Below are positions 27,702 to 36,129 of a DNA stretch of 64,000 nucleotides, in pieces. Source of the DNA: Luteibacter anthropi (lineage in GTDB: Bacteria; Pseudomonadota; Gammaproteobacteria; Xanthomonadales; Rhodanobacteraceae); NCBI RefSeq assembly GCF_011759365.1, contig NZ_JAARLZ010000004.1:186001-250000 (forward strand), written 5' to 3'. Made by a program: the position numbers and the translations under genes. Position 1 is the first letter of the stretch. Every line of letters begins with the position of its first letter. The notes below the pieces were generated by a model. The model had not been told where the DNA came from, did no database searches, and was given only the letters and a program-made list of their open reading frames with translations.

Positions 27702-28628
27702 TCAATCGGGATAAGCCTGCTGGCACAGTGACACCATGACATCGCGCAGCCAGCGATGCGCCGGGTCTGCATCCATGCGTGGATGCCAGATGGCGCAGAT
27801 GGTGAAAGGCGGCGTTTCCAGCGGCAGCTCGAATGACACCAGCCCCGTGGTGCTCGTGTCGGTGGGGGTCAGTGCATTGCCCAGGCAGGAGCGTGGCACG
27901 GTCGCGACGAGGCCGGCATGTTGCGCGATGCGCAAGGCATCGGGGAATCCGGGCACTTCGACGCGTACGTCGCGCCTCAGGTCCCGTGCGTAGAGCGCCT
28001 CGTCCAGCGGATGGGGAGCACTCCCTTTCGGCAACACTGCGACATGAGCAAAGGCCGCGAATTGCTCTGCGCTGATGCGTCGCTGTTTCAACAGGGGATG
28101 GCCTTCCCGCACCACGCCGACCAGCCGGTCCTGAAACAAAGGCTGTGACTGCATTTCCGGCGCAGGAGACTCCACCACGCCGACGTCCAGGTCGATCTGC
28201 CCCTCGCGCAGCGGCGTCGCATCCTTGTCCGGCTTCGGCGCGAAACGAAGGCGTACGAGAGGTGCCGCTTCGTTGATCGCCTTCAGCAACGGCAACGAGA
28301 AGAACGCGATGAACGCCTCGTTTGCGCGGATCGTGAACAGGCGGTCCAGCGAGGTGATGTCCACGCGGTCGCTGGGCGGGCTCAGCACCGCATGTACGTC
28401 CCGCGCGAGCGCAGGCACGCGTTCGCGCAGGGCAATGGCGTGCGGGGTGGGTACCAGGCCGCGACCGGCGCGCACGAGCAAGGGATCGCCCGTGGCCGAA
28501 CGCAGGCGCGTGAGCGTGCGGCTCATGGCCGAGGCACTCAGGCCCAGGCGACGCGCGGCGCGGGTCACACTGCCTTCGGCAAGCAGCACATCCAGGGCGG
28601 TCAGCAGGTTGAGGTCGATGAGGTCCAT
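27702..28628 (-). CDS. LysR-family transcriptional regulator
   Basis: 308 residues. N-terminal winged HTH (about residues 3-62): LNLLTALDVLLAEGSVTRAARRLGLSASAMSRTLTRLR, then a periplasmic-binding-like effector domain from about residue 92. Divergent from the SDR gene at 28750, which is the usual arrangement for a LysR regulator and its target; control of that gene is an inference. The effector is unknown. Confidence 0.92.
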   Translation of the reverse strand: MDLIDLNLLTALDVLLAEGSVTRAARRLGLSASAMSRTLTRLRSATGDPLLVRAGRGLVPTPHAIALRERVPALARDVHAVLSPPSDRVDITSLDRLFTIRANEAFIAFFSLPLLKAINEAAPLVRLRFAPKPDKDATPLREGQIDLDVGVVESPAPEMQSQPLFQDRLVGVVREGHPLLKQRRISAEQFAAFAHVAVLPKGSAPHPLDEALYARDLRRDVRVEVPGFPDALRIAQHAGLVATVPRSCLGNALTPTDTSTTGLVSFELPLETPPFTICAIWHPRMDADPAHRWLRDVMVSLCQQAYPD

Positions 28629-28641
28629 GGCGCGAGGATAC

Positions 28642-28678
28642 CGCCATATATGGCGTTGAATGCAATCATGTATTGATT
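28642..28678. promoter_or_regulatory. Candidate operators between LysR and SDR genes
   Basis: A perfect 14-bp palindrome, CGCCATATATGGCG (28642-28655), is followed by AATCA-TGTAT-TGATT (28664-28678), an inverted repeat of LysR-site size. Both lie in the 121-bp divergent promoter region. Confidence 0.5.
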
Positions 28679-28749
28679 CCTATGCGTCTTGCGCATGTAT
28701 CCACCCGGGCGCAGCATGCGTCGGGTCACGACCTCCGAAGGACTCTCCC

Positions 28750-29451
28750 ATGGTTCACACCCCCTCTATCCTCCTCATCGGCGCCTCGCGTGGACTTGGC
28801 CATGCGATCGCTGCGGAATGCCTTGATAAGGGCTGGCATGTCGTCGGCACGGTACGTCGCGGGAGCGGACATACGCCGCTGCACGCGCTGGCCGATGCCC
28901 ATCCCGGTCGCGTAGAGATCGAGGTGGTGGACGTTTGCGAGCAGGCCCAGATCGCCGCGCTGCGCGACCGCCTGGAAGGGCGACGCTTCGACATCCTCTT
29001 CGTCAACGCGGGAACGACCAACCGCGACCCGAGCCAGACCATCGGCGAGGTGGCAACGGACGACTTCATGCACGTCATGCTGACCAATACGCTCGGCCCC
29101 ATGCGCGTCGTCGAGGCGCTGGAGCGCAACGTGCCGGCAGACGGCATCGTTGCCGTGATGTCGTCGGGGCAGGGCAGCGTGGGCAACAACGAAGGCGGCC
29201 AGCGCGAGGTCTATCGTGCGAGCAAGGCGGCACTGAACATGTGCATGCGCAGCTTCGCTGCACGTCATGCCGGTTCGTCACGGGCGATGGTGCTGATGGC
29301 GCCGGGCTGGGTGCGCACGGAGCTGGGTGGTGCGGGTGCGCCGCTCACCATCGAGGAAAGCATTCCCGGTCTCGTGGACGTGCTGCTGAAGCAGCAGGGC
29401 ACTCCGGGCCTGCGATACCTGGACTATCGCGGCCGGACGGTGCCCTGGTGA
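28750..29451 (+). CDS. Short-chain dehydrogenase/reductase
   Basis: 233 residues. Rossmann start ILLIGASRGLGHAIA (GxxxGxG), DVCEQ and NAG (LFVNAGTTN), catalytic Ser in MSSGQGS and the YRASK active-site Tyr/Lys, followed by APGWVRTELGG. It is a classical SDR; the substrate is not identifiable. The upstream frame is open for 30 more codons but the MVHTPSILLIGAS start gives the normal distance to the glycine motif. Its stop is 3 bp from that of the convergent phaZ. Confidence 0.9.
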   Translation: MVHTPSILLIGASRGLGHAIAAECLDKGWHVVGTVRRGSGHTPLHALADAHPGRVEIEVVDVCEQAQIAALRDRLEGRRFDILFVNAGTTNRDPSQTIGEVATDDFMHVMLTNTLGPMRVVEALERNVPADGIVAVMSSGQGSVGNNEGGQREVYRASKAALNMCMRSFAARHAGSSRAMVLMAPGWVRTELGGAGAPLTIEESIPGLVDVLLKQQGTPGLRYLDYRGRTVPW

Positions 29452-29454
29452 CAC

Positions 29455-30738
29455 TCAGGCGCGGCGTGTGCCCTTGGCGCCCGTATTGCTGTTGCCCTTG
29501 TCGAACTTCTTGATGAAGTCGCGGACATCCGGGTAGACGATCTCGCGCCAGCGGCGGCCACTGAAGATGCCGTAATGGCCGGCCCCTTCGATGGTGATGT
29601 GCTTCTTCTGCTTCTTCGGGATGCCCTTGCAGAGGCCATGCGCGGCTTCGGTCTGGCCCAGCCCGGAGATGTCGTCCAGCTCGCCTTCGATGGTGAGCAG
29701 GGCGGTATTCTTGATCTTCGCCGGCTGCACCAGCTCCCCGTGCACTTCCCACGTGCCCTTGGGCAGGCGGTGTTCCTGGAACACGGTTTCGATGGTGTCG
29801 AGGTAGTACTCGGCCGGCATGTCGAGCACGGCGTTGTATTCGTCGTAGAACTTGCGATGCGCCTCGGCGTCGTCGAGGTCGCCCTTGCGCAGGTTTTCGT
29901 AGAAGTCCCAGTGCGACATGAGGTGGCGGCTGGGATTCATCGCGATGAAGCCGGCATGCTGCAGGAAGCCCGGATACACGTCGCGTCCCGCACCCGGATA
30001 CTGGTAAGGCACCTTGTGGATCAGCTGGCCGCTGAACCACGACAGCGGACGCGTGGTGGCGAGGTTGTCGACACTGGTGGGGCTCTTGCGCGTGTCGATG
30101 GGGCCACCCATGAGAGTGAGCGACGCAGGCGTGTCTTCGCCACGGGCCGCCATCAGCGAGACAGCTGCGAGCACCGGCACGGTGGGTTGGCACACCGAGA
30201 TGACATGCGCGCGATGCACGCCGACATGGCGGATGAATTCCTCGATGTACGACACGTAGTCGGCCAGCGAGAACGAGCCTTCTTCCACCGGGATCATGCG
30301 CGCGTCGACCCAGTCGGTGATGTACACCTTGTGATCGCGCAGCAGGGTGCGCACGGTATCGCGCAGCAGGGTGGAGTGGTGGCCCGAGAGCGGCGCCACC
30401 ACGAGCACCGCCGGATCGTGCTTCATCTTGTCGACGGTGGCCTGATCGTCGGAGAAGCGCTTGAAGCGCTTGAGCGTACAGAACGGCTTCGCCATGGCTA
30501 CCTGTTCGACGATGGCGACGTCATGCCCGTGGGCGTGCACGCTGTGGATGCCGAACTCGGGTTTCTCGTAGGCCTTGCCCAGGCGGAACATCAGCTCGTA
30601 GCCCGCGGCGGCGCGGTCGGCTCCCGGCATGCGGGCGAAGGGGCTGGCGGCATCGCCGAACATCTTCGCGCTGGCTTCGGCCCAATAGGTAAGCGGGCTG
30701 AGCATCGAGCGCTGCCATTCGTGCATGAGGTAGAGCAT
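29455..30738 (-). CDS. phaZ: Intracellular polyhydroxyalkanoate depolymerase
   Basis: 427 residues, very like the short-chain PHA depolymerase of Ralstonia type (MLYxxHEWQRSxLxPLTxWAE at the start). The nucleophile is the cysteine in VISVCQPTVPVLA (about residue 190), with an alpha/beta-hydrolase fold, LTIEGELDDISG for the acid and GAGHYGIFSGRRWRE for the histidine. It mobilises stored PHB granules. No phaC or phaR is in the window. I prefer the start at 30738 to the earlier in-frame ATG at 30771. Confidence 0.92.
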   Translation of the reverse strand: MLYLMHEWQRSMLSPLTYWAEASAKMFGDAASPFARMPGADRAAAGYELMFRLGKAYEKPEFGIHSVHAHGHDVAIVEQVAMAKPFCTLKRFKRFSDDQATVDKMKHDPAVLVVAPLSGHHSTLLRDTVRTLLRDHKVYITDWVDARMIPVEEGSFSLADYVSYIEEFIRHVGVHRAHVISVCQPTVPVLAAVSLMAARGEDTPASLTLMGGPIDTRKSPTSVDNLATTRPLSWFSGQLIHKVPYQYPGAGRDVYPGFLQHAGFIAMNPSRHLMSHWDFYENLRKGDLDDAEAHRKFYDEYNAVLDMPAEYYLDTIETVFQEHRLPKGTWEVHGELVQPAKIKNTALLTIEGELDDISGLGQTEAAHGLCKGIPKKQKKHITIEGAGHYGIFSGRRWREIVYPDVRDFIKKFDKGNSNTGAKGTRRA

Positions 30739-30817
30739 GCCGGTTCCGGGGGCGGGGAGATGGCGCATCATAACCAGTTGCGGCGCGCCATGTGTAAAGC
30801 CCCTGTTTTTACTCGAT

Positions 30818-31582
30818 TTAAGGGGTGGCCTTGCGGCAGACCAGCAGGACTTCGTCCACGCCAGCGCCCGGCGTGAAGCCCGGCGTGAAAGCCAGGGGCT
30901 TCTGGAAACGCACGCCCAGCGGCATGAAGACCTTGTTGTACCACCACATGGCGCGGGCCCGGCGATGGGTCAGGAACCACTGGCCCAGATCCAGCAGGCG
31001 GGAGGACTTCGGCTGCATGCCATAGACGGCGCTGCGCTCGATGGTGATCCCATGGCGGGCGAGCAGGGCGCGGATGCCGTCGGGCTCGTAGCGGCGGTAG
31101 TGGCCCACGAATTCGTCGAAGGCGGTCCAGGCGGCAGGGTCCAGCGGCACCGACAGCAACAGGTGCGCTCCTGGCGTGGCGACGCGGGCCAGTTCGGCCA
31201 CGGCGCCTTCGTCGTCCACCACGTGTTCGAGGATGTCGAGCGCGCAGACGAAGTCGAAGCTGGCGTCCTGGAAGGGCAGTTCACCGATGAGGCCGTGCGC
31301 CACATTGGCGCCGTGCTTCGCCAGTTGTGTGAGCGCGGGCTGGCTGAGGTCCAGGAACTGGGTATCGGCCAGGGGCAGGCGAGGGCGCAGGCCCGGGGCG
31401 ATTTCCAGTCGACGGGTGGTCTTCGCCACCAGTTCGCTGACCAGCGGCCAGGTGTTGAAACGCTCCGGAGCGAAAAGCTTCGCCTCGGACCACAGGCTGT
31501 CGTAGAAACGGCGGTTGGTGCCGACCAGGTCGGCGTCGCTGCGCGGTGCCGATGGCCCCGAGGTGAACGATGAGAATGTCAT
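30818..31582 (-). CDS. Class I SAM-dependent methyltransferase
   Basis: 254 residues. The glycine-rich SAM loop is atypical (RRLEIAPGLRPRLPLAD, about residues 58-74), followed by LIGELPFQDASFDFVCALDILEHVVDDEGAVAELARVATPGAHLLLSVPLD, the usual methyltransferase motifs II-III. The C-terminal part has a WYNKVFMPLGVRFQKPLAF segment that could contact a membrane or lipid. Substrate unknown. It lies 79 bp upstream of phaZ on the same strand and after the Mo-enzyme genes; a shared operon is possible. Confidence 0.82.
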   Translation of the reverse strand: MTFSSFTSGPSAPRSDADLVGTNRRFYDSLWSEAKLFAPERFNTWPLVSELVAKTTRRLEIAPGLRPRLPLADTQFLDLSQPALTQLAKHGANVAHGLIGELPFQDASFDFVCALDILEHVVDDEGAVAELARVATPGAHLLLSVPLDPAAWTAFDEFVGHYRRYEPDGIRALLARHGITIERSAVYGMQPKSSRLLDLGQWFLTHRRARAMWWYNKVFMPLGVRFQKPLAFTPGFTPGAGVDEVLLVCRKATP

Positions 31583-31608
31583 GCGATACCTCGGGAACCG
31601 GTCGGGAT

Positions 31609-33885
31609 TTACCGCAGCCGCGCCAGTTCGCGCAGCAGGGGGAGCCTGCGTACGCGCACGGCCGTGGCACGGAAGACGGCATTGGCCAGGGCCGGTGCCG
31701 CGGAAGGAACGCCAACGACGCTCGCACCCGCCGGATCGGCGGTGGAGGGCACGATGATGGTCTCCACTTCGTTAGGCATCGGCTGCGTCGCGGACAGCGC
31801 GTAATCACGCAGGCCGCTCTGCTGCACCTTGCCATCCTTGATGGTGATGGCAAGGTTGAGGGCCGTGGACAGTGCGTCCATGGTGGCGCCCTGCAACTGC
31901 GCTTCCAGGCCCTTCGGGTTGATGACCCGGCCGACATCGGCCGCCACCACGACACGCACGATGTCGATACCGTCCTGGGTGGGGGCGACTTCAACGGCAT
32001 GGGCCACGTAAGCGCCGAAGACATAGGCGCAGGCGATGCCCAGGCCGTTCTCGCTACGCAACCAGCGGCTCCAGTCGAGCTTGTCGGCGGCGAGCTTCAG
32101 CACGTTCGCCATGCGGGCGGTATCGATGGGGCCACCGCGTCCGGCGTAGGGCAGCTGACGCGGGCTGCCCAGCAGGGCCAGGCGGAAATCCAGTGGATTG
32201 GCCTGCACCGAATGCGCCAGTTCGTCGATGAAGCTTTCGCTGGCGAAGGTGGGCGTCACATGGGGTGAGCCGCGCCATTCGCCACGCTGCAACTGCGACG
32301 ACAGCGGATACCAGTCGCTGCGGAAGTTCGGCACCAGGCCGGCAGGTAGCGCGTCGGCTACCAGCTCGGACTGCCAGAGACGATTGTCGGGAACGTTGCG
32401 GTTGACCAGCGCCGAGGGGCTGGCCATGCGCTGGTGCCAGCCGACGATGTTCTTCTTGCGGTCGAGCGAGGCATTGAGACGGTGCACCGCCATGGGGCGG
32501 TAGTAGTCGTGACCGAGATCGTCGTCACGGGTCCACAGCACCTTGATCGGGCGATTGCGGATCGTGTCCGGCTTCTTCGCCAGGGCGATGGCCACCGCCT
32601 CGGCCACGTAGTCGGCTTCAAGGCGACGACCGAAGCCGCCACCGCCGCGCGGTACGCGGATATCGATCTGGTCCGGCTTCAGGCCTGTCATCCGCTGCAC
32701 CACCGAGTACACCTGTCGCGGCGACTGGGTCGCGGCGATGACGGTAATGCTGGTGTCCGGGTCGAGGCGAACGGTGCAGTTGGGTGTTTCCGCGGTGGCA
32801 TGGGCCACCCACGGCTGGAAATAGGTGGCTTCGAGGGCGCGTGCGGCCTTCTTGCGCACGGCGAGCACGTCGCCGTCGTTGCGCACCGTCGATGGCGTGG
32901 CCTGTTCGTTGCCGAACAGGTCGAGGGCCTGCTGTTCGAGCGTGCCGGTGGATGGCTCGGCGTTTGCGCCAGGTTTCCAGGTGGCCTTGAGCGCGTTGCG
33001 ACCGGAGAGCGCCGCCCAGGTATCGCTGGCGAGCACCACGATGGCGGGCGCCTGCGCGGCGAGTCCTGCGGGCTGGCCTTGCTCAGGCGTCAGGTCGATG
33101 ACCGCATGCACGCCCGGAATGCGCCCGGCGGCTTCCCTGTCGGCCTGGTCGAGCGAACCGCCCGGATAAGGGCAGCGCGCCAGCACGGCGATGACGGGGT
33201 CGCCGATGTTGTCGTCGCCGGCATAGGCCAGCGCGCCCGTCACCACGGCAAGCGCATCGACGTCACCGGCCGGCTGGCCGATGAACTGGTAGCGGTCGGC
33301 CTGCTTCACCGGCGGCGCGCTGGACGGCGCGTCGATATCGGCGGCGCTGGCTGCGAGGTCGGCGTAGGAGATGCGGCGGCCATCGGCGGCCACGGCCATG
33401 CCGTTTTCGCCACGAAGCTGGTCGGCGGGGATGCCGAGACGGCGGGCGGCCGCCTGTAGCAGCAACCAGCGCGCCAGGGCGCCGGCCTGGCGCAGGTCGG
33501 CCCAGGCGGCCGGGATGCTGGTGGCATCGCCGCTGCGCTGGTGGCCGTAGGTGAATTTCGCCTGGCCGTTGTCGACGCTGACGCCGAGGCCCAGCGGCTC
33601 GACGATGATGCGGCTCCAGTCGGCGTCCATTTCCTCGGCGATGATGCGGGCCAGGGAGGTGGCGGTGCCTTCGCCGTTATCGGGGTCGCGTACGCCGATG
33701 AACACACGGCCATCGGCGGCCACGCGCAGGTACGGGCCCACCTGAGACCAGCTGTCGCCCAGCAGGGCCAGGGGCACCGGGCGCTCGGCGGCCTCGACGG
33801 AGCCGATGCCGATCACCAGGGCGCCAGCGGCACCGGCGGCGTACTTCAGGAAGCGGCGGCGGGAAAGACGGATCTCACCGCTCAT
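31609..33885 (-). CDS. Molybdopterin-binding large subunit, isoquinoline 1-oxidoreductase type
   Basis: 758 residues with a twin-arginine signal (LSRRRFLKYAAGAAGALVIG, residues 7-26), so it is exported folded. It belongs to the xanthine dehydrogenase/aldehyde oxidase family without FAD: a hammerhead-like region around residues 190-260, then molybdopterin-binding segments such as HATAETPNCTV, RVPRGGGGFGRRLEADYVAEAV and VVVAADVGRVINPKGLEAQLQGA. The real substrate may be an aldehyde or N-heterocycle. The ATG at 33885 overlaps the small-subunit stop by 4 nt; a longer open frame upstream runs through that gene and is not used. Confidence 0.9.
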   Translation of the reverse strand: MSGEIRLSRRRFLKYAAGAAGALVIGIGSVEAAERPVPLALLGDSWSQVGPYLRVAADGRVFIGVRDPDNGEGTATSLARIIAEEMDADWSRIIVEPLGLGVSVDNGQAKFTYGHQRSGDATSIPAAWADLRQAGALARWLLLQAAARRLGIPADQLRGENGMAVAADGRRISYADLAASAADIDAPSSAPPVKQADRYQFIGQPAGDVDALAVVTGALAYAGDDNIGDPVIAVLARCPYPGGSLDQADREAAGRIPGVHAVIDLTPEQGQPAGLAAQAPAIVVLASDTWAALSGRNALKATWKPGANAEPSTGTLEQQALDLFGNEQATPSTVRNDGDVLAVRKKAARALEATYFQPWVAHATAETPNCTVRLDPDTSITVIAATQSPRQVYSVVQRMTGLKPDQIDIRVPRGGGGFGRRLEADYVAEAVAIALAKKPDTIRNRPIKVLWTRDDDLGHDYYRPMAVHRLNASLDRKKNIVGWHQRMASPSALVNRNVPDNRLWQSELVADALPAGLVPNFRSDWYPLSSQLQRGEWRGSPHVTPTFASESFIDELAHSVQANPLDFRLALLGSPRQLPYAGRGGPIDTARMANVLKLAADKLDWSRWLRSENGLGIACAYVFGAYVAHAVEVAPTQDGIDIVRVVVAADVGRVINPKGLEAQLQGATMDALSTALNLAITIKDGKVQQSGLRDYALSATQPMPNEVETIIVPSTADPAGASVVGVPSAAPALANAVFRATAVRVRRLPLLRELARLR

Positions 33886-34433
33886 GCCTTGCCGTCCTTC
33901 ATGGTGTCGGCGGCGCGCTTGATCGCCTTGCGGATACGGCCATAGCTGCCGCAGCGGCAGAGGTTGCCGATCTTGTCGATATCGGCATCGGAAGGATTCT
34001 TCTGCCGGGAGAGCAGGTCGACCGCAGCCATGATCTGGCCCGGTTGGCAGAAGCCGCACATGATGGCGTCCTCGTCGATCCAGGCCTGCTGCACGGGATG
34101 CAGCTTGCCGTCCTTGCCGGCCAGTCCCTCGACGGTGGTGACCCGCTTGCCGGTCATCTTTTCCATCCGGGTCTGGCACGACGCCACGGCCTTGCCGTCG
34201 ACGATGACCGTGCAGAAGCCACAGTCGCCCTGCTCGCAACCGTACTTGGCGCCGGTCAGACGCAGCACGTCGCGCAGGTACCACAGCAGCGGCATGGCCT
34301 TGTCGCCGGTGTGGCGGTAGCGCTTGTCGTTGACGATCAGATCGATGCCTTCGCGTACGGGCTTGGGCGCCGGTTGACTGGCGTCATGGGCGTTGGGGAC
34401 GGGTACGGGAGACGTCGGGCCTTGCTGTGCCAT
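33882..34433 (-). CDS. [2Fe-2S] small subunit, isoquinoline 1-oxidoreductase type
   Basis: 183 residues. A plant-type ferredoxin domain (CEQGDCGFCTV plus a later Cys in VASCQTR) and a four-helix domain with the second cluster (CGFCQPGQ and CRCGSYGRI), as in all xanthine-oxidase-family small subunits. It passes electrons from the molybdenum centre to a partner, usually a c-type cytochrome in this subgroup. About 30 extra N-terminal residues, rich in Pro and Ala, precede the domain. There is no signal of its own, so it probably travels with the Tat-bearing large subunit. Confidence 0.92.
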   Translation of the reverse strand: MAQQGPTSPVPVPNAHDASQPAPKPVREGIDLIVNDKRYRHTGDKAMPLLWYLRDVLRLTGAKYGCEQGDCGFCTVIVDGKAVASCQTRMEKMTGKRVTTVEGLAGKDGKLHPVQQAWIDEDAIMCGFCQPGQIMAAVDLLSRQKNPSDADIDKIGNLCRCGSYGRIRKAIKRAADTMKDGKA

Positions 34434-34480
34434 CTGCTTTCCTCAGCTGAACGGACGCATTGTGGCATCCGTTCAGCTGT

Positions 34481-35794
34481 TCAGCGAGCCACTTGGCTGA
34501 ACAGCCGGCGCCACACGGCGTACACGGGCAATCCGGCAAGCACCACCAGGCAGACGACGCCGGCGCTGAGCGGTTTGGACCACGCATACGCCGTGACCAC
34601 GGCGATCACCGTGACCAGGAACAGCAGGGGCAGCAGGGGGTATGCCGGGGTGACGAAGGCAGGGCGCTCGTTCACGCGACGGCGGTACCAGAACAGGGTG
34701 GCGATGGTGACGGCGTAGGCGGCCCAGTCGCCGAAGGTGGCGAAGTCGAGCAGCTGGCCGTAATTGGCTACCAGCACCAGGAAGATCGCCCAGCCGGAGA
34801 GCATCATCAGGGCGATGTTCGGCGTGCGGTGGCGCGGGTGCAGGCGCGACACCATGGAGAAGAACAGGCCGTCCTCGCCCATCACCTGCAATACGCGCGC
34901 ACCGGCGACGAGGGTGATGTTGCAGAAGCCCAGCGTGGAAATGGCAATGCCGATGGCGATGATCTTCGCGCCCGAGGCACCGAATACGCGGCTCATGACA
35001 TCGGCAGCCGGCGCCTGGCTGGCGGCGAGGCCGTCGTGGCCCAGCACGGCGAGGTAGGCGTAGTTGGTGAGCACATAGGCCGTGATCACCACCAGCATGC
35101 CAAGCACCAGGGCGCGCGGCAGGGTCTTCTGCGGCTCGCGCACTTCGCCGGCGAGGTTGTTCAGATAAGCGAAGCCGGAGAAAGCGAACAGCACCGGCAG
35201 CAGGGCGCCGGCGAGGTTGCCCGAGGGCGGCGAGGCGCTGGCAGCGAGGGCCTGCGTGGTGCCGGCACCGGCGAACGCAAGCCCCGTGACCACCAGCACG
35301 GCAATGGCCGTGAGCTTCAGGATCGCGAACACGTTCTGTATCTGCGCGCCCAGGCGGATGCCGAACAGGTTGATGCCGGTCACGAAGACCAGGGCACCGG
35401 CCGCCAGCGGCTTCACCAGGGTGGGCGACAGCCCGAACACGGAGGTGGCATAGCTGCCGAAGATGGTCGCCACGGCGGCGGCACTGCCGCTGTAGATCAC
35501 CAGCAGCATCGTCCAGCCGAACAGAAAGCCGGCCAGACGGCCAAATGCCTCGCGCAGGTAGACGTAGCTGCCGCCTGCTTCGGGCCGGCGCGCGCCCAGC
35601 TCGGCGTAGCAGAGGCAGCCCACCAGGGTGAGCAGGCCGCCGGCCACCCACAGACCCAGCAGGATCAGCCCCGAGTCGGTGCGCTGCGCGGCGATGCCCG
35701 GATTGAGGAAGATCCCCCCGCCGATGATGCCGCCGACGACGATCAGTGCGGCGTCCATGAGGGTGAGGCGGCGGGCGTAGCCGGGGTTTTCCAT
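34481..35794 (-). CDS. APC-family amino-acid permease
   Basis: 437 residues with about 12 membrane segments. The first helix has the substrate-loop motif GGIIGGGIFLNPG, followed by ELGARRPEAGGSYVYLREAFG, both typical of APC transporters close to the SteT/LAT-like exchangers. Substrate not identifiable. The start MENPGYARRL at 35794 is the first that gives a normal N-terminus; the frame stays open further upstream through a REP pair, which I treat as non-coding. Divergent from lysAC. Confidence 0.88.
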   Translation of the reverse strand: MENPGYARRLTLMDAALIVVGGIIGGGIFLNPGIAAQRTDSGLILLGLWVAGGLLTLVGCLCYAELGARRPEAGGSYVYLREAFGRLAGFLFGWTMLLVIYSGSAAAVATIFGSYATSVFGLSPTLVKPLAAGALVFVTGINLFGIRLGAQIQNVFAILKLTAIAVLVVTGLAFAGAGTTQALAASASPPSGNLAGALLPVLFAFSGFAYLNNLAGEVREPQKTLPRALVLGMLVVITAYVLTNYAYLAVLGHDGLAASQAPAADVMSRVFGASGAKIIAIGIAISTLGFCNITLVAGARVLQVMGEDGLFFSMVSRLHPRHRTPNIALMMLSGWAIFLVLVANYGQLLDFATFGDWAAYAVTIATLFWYRRRVNERPAFVTPAYPLLPLLFLVTVIAVVTAYAWSKPLSAGVVCLVVLAGLPVYAVWRRLFSQVAR

Positions 35795-35910
35795 GATGGG
35801 CGTCGCGGTGTGGTGATGATGGCCGTGCAGGATGGCGCGCGCCCCCACCTTACGCAAGGAAATGTCAGCGCTACCCCTGCAGGAGCGCGCCCGCCACGGC
35901 CCCATTCCCC

Positions 35911-36032
35911 TGTAGGAGCGCGCCTTGCGCGCGACAGGCCAACGAAGCGATGACGAGGCGTGTTTCCATCGTCGCGTTCGGATTGCGTGCAAGGCGCCTG
36001 GCATACCGGTCGCGCGCAAGGCGCGCTCCTGC
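35911..36032. repeat. REP pair in the permease/lysAC gap
   Basis: Forward copy at 35911-35937 and reverse copy at 36006-36032. A partial copy (CAGGAGCGCGCC) begins at 35880. The rest of this 335-bp divergent gap shows no riboswitch that I can recognise. Confidence 0.88.
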
Positions 36033-36129
36033 ATGGGTGGCGGTTTGCCTTTTTCCCGTTGCAGCGCAACACTTCGGTGAATTTGCCGGGTAACCCGGCA
36101 CCCGCTTTCCCCACCAACCGAAGAGTCCC

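Noticed and set aside
33886-34284. N-terminal extension of the molybdopterin subunit
   Set aside because: The open frame overlaps the [2Fe-2S] subunit gene in another frame; the twin-arginine signal begins right after the ATG at 33885.
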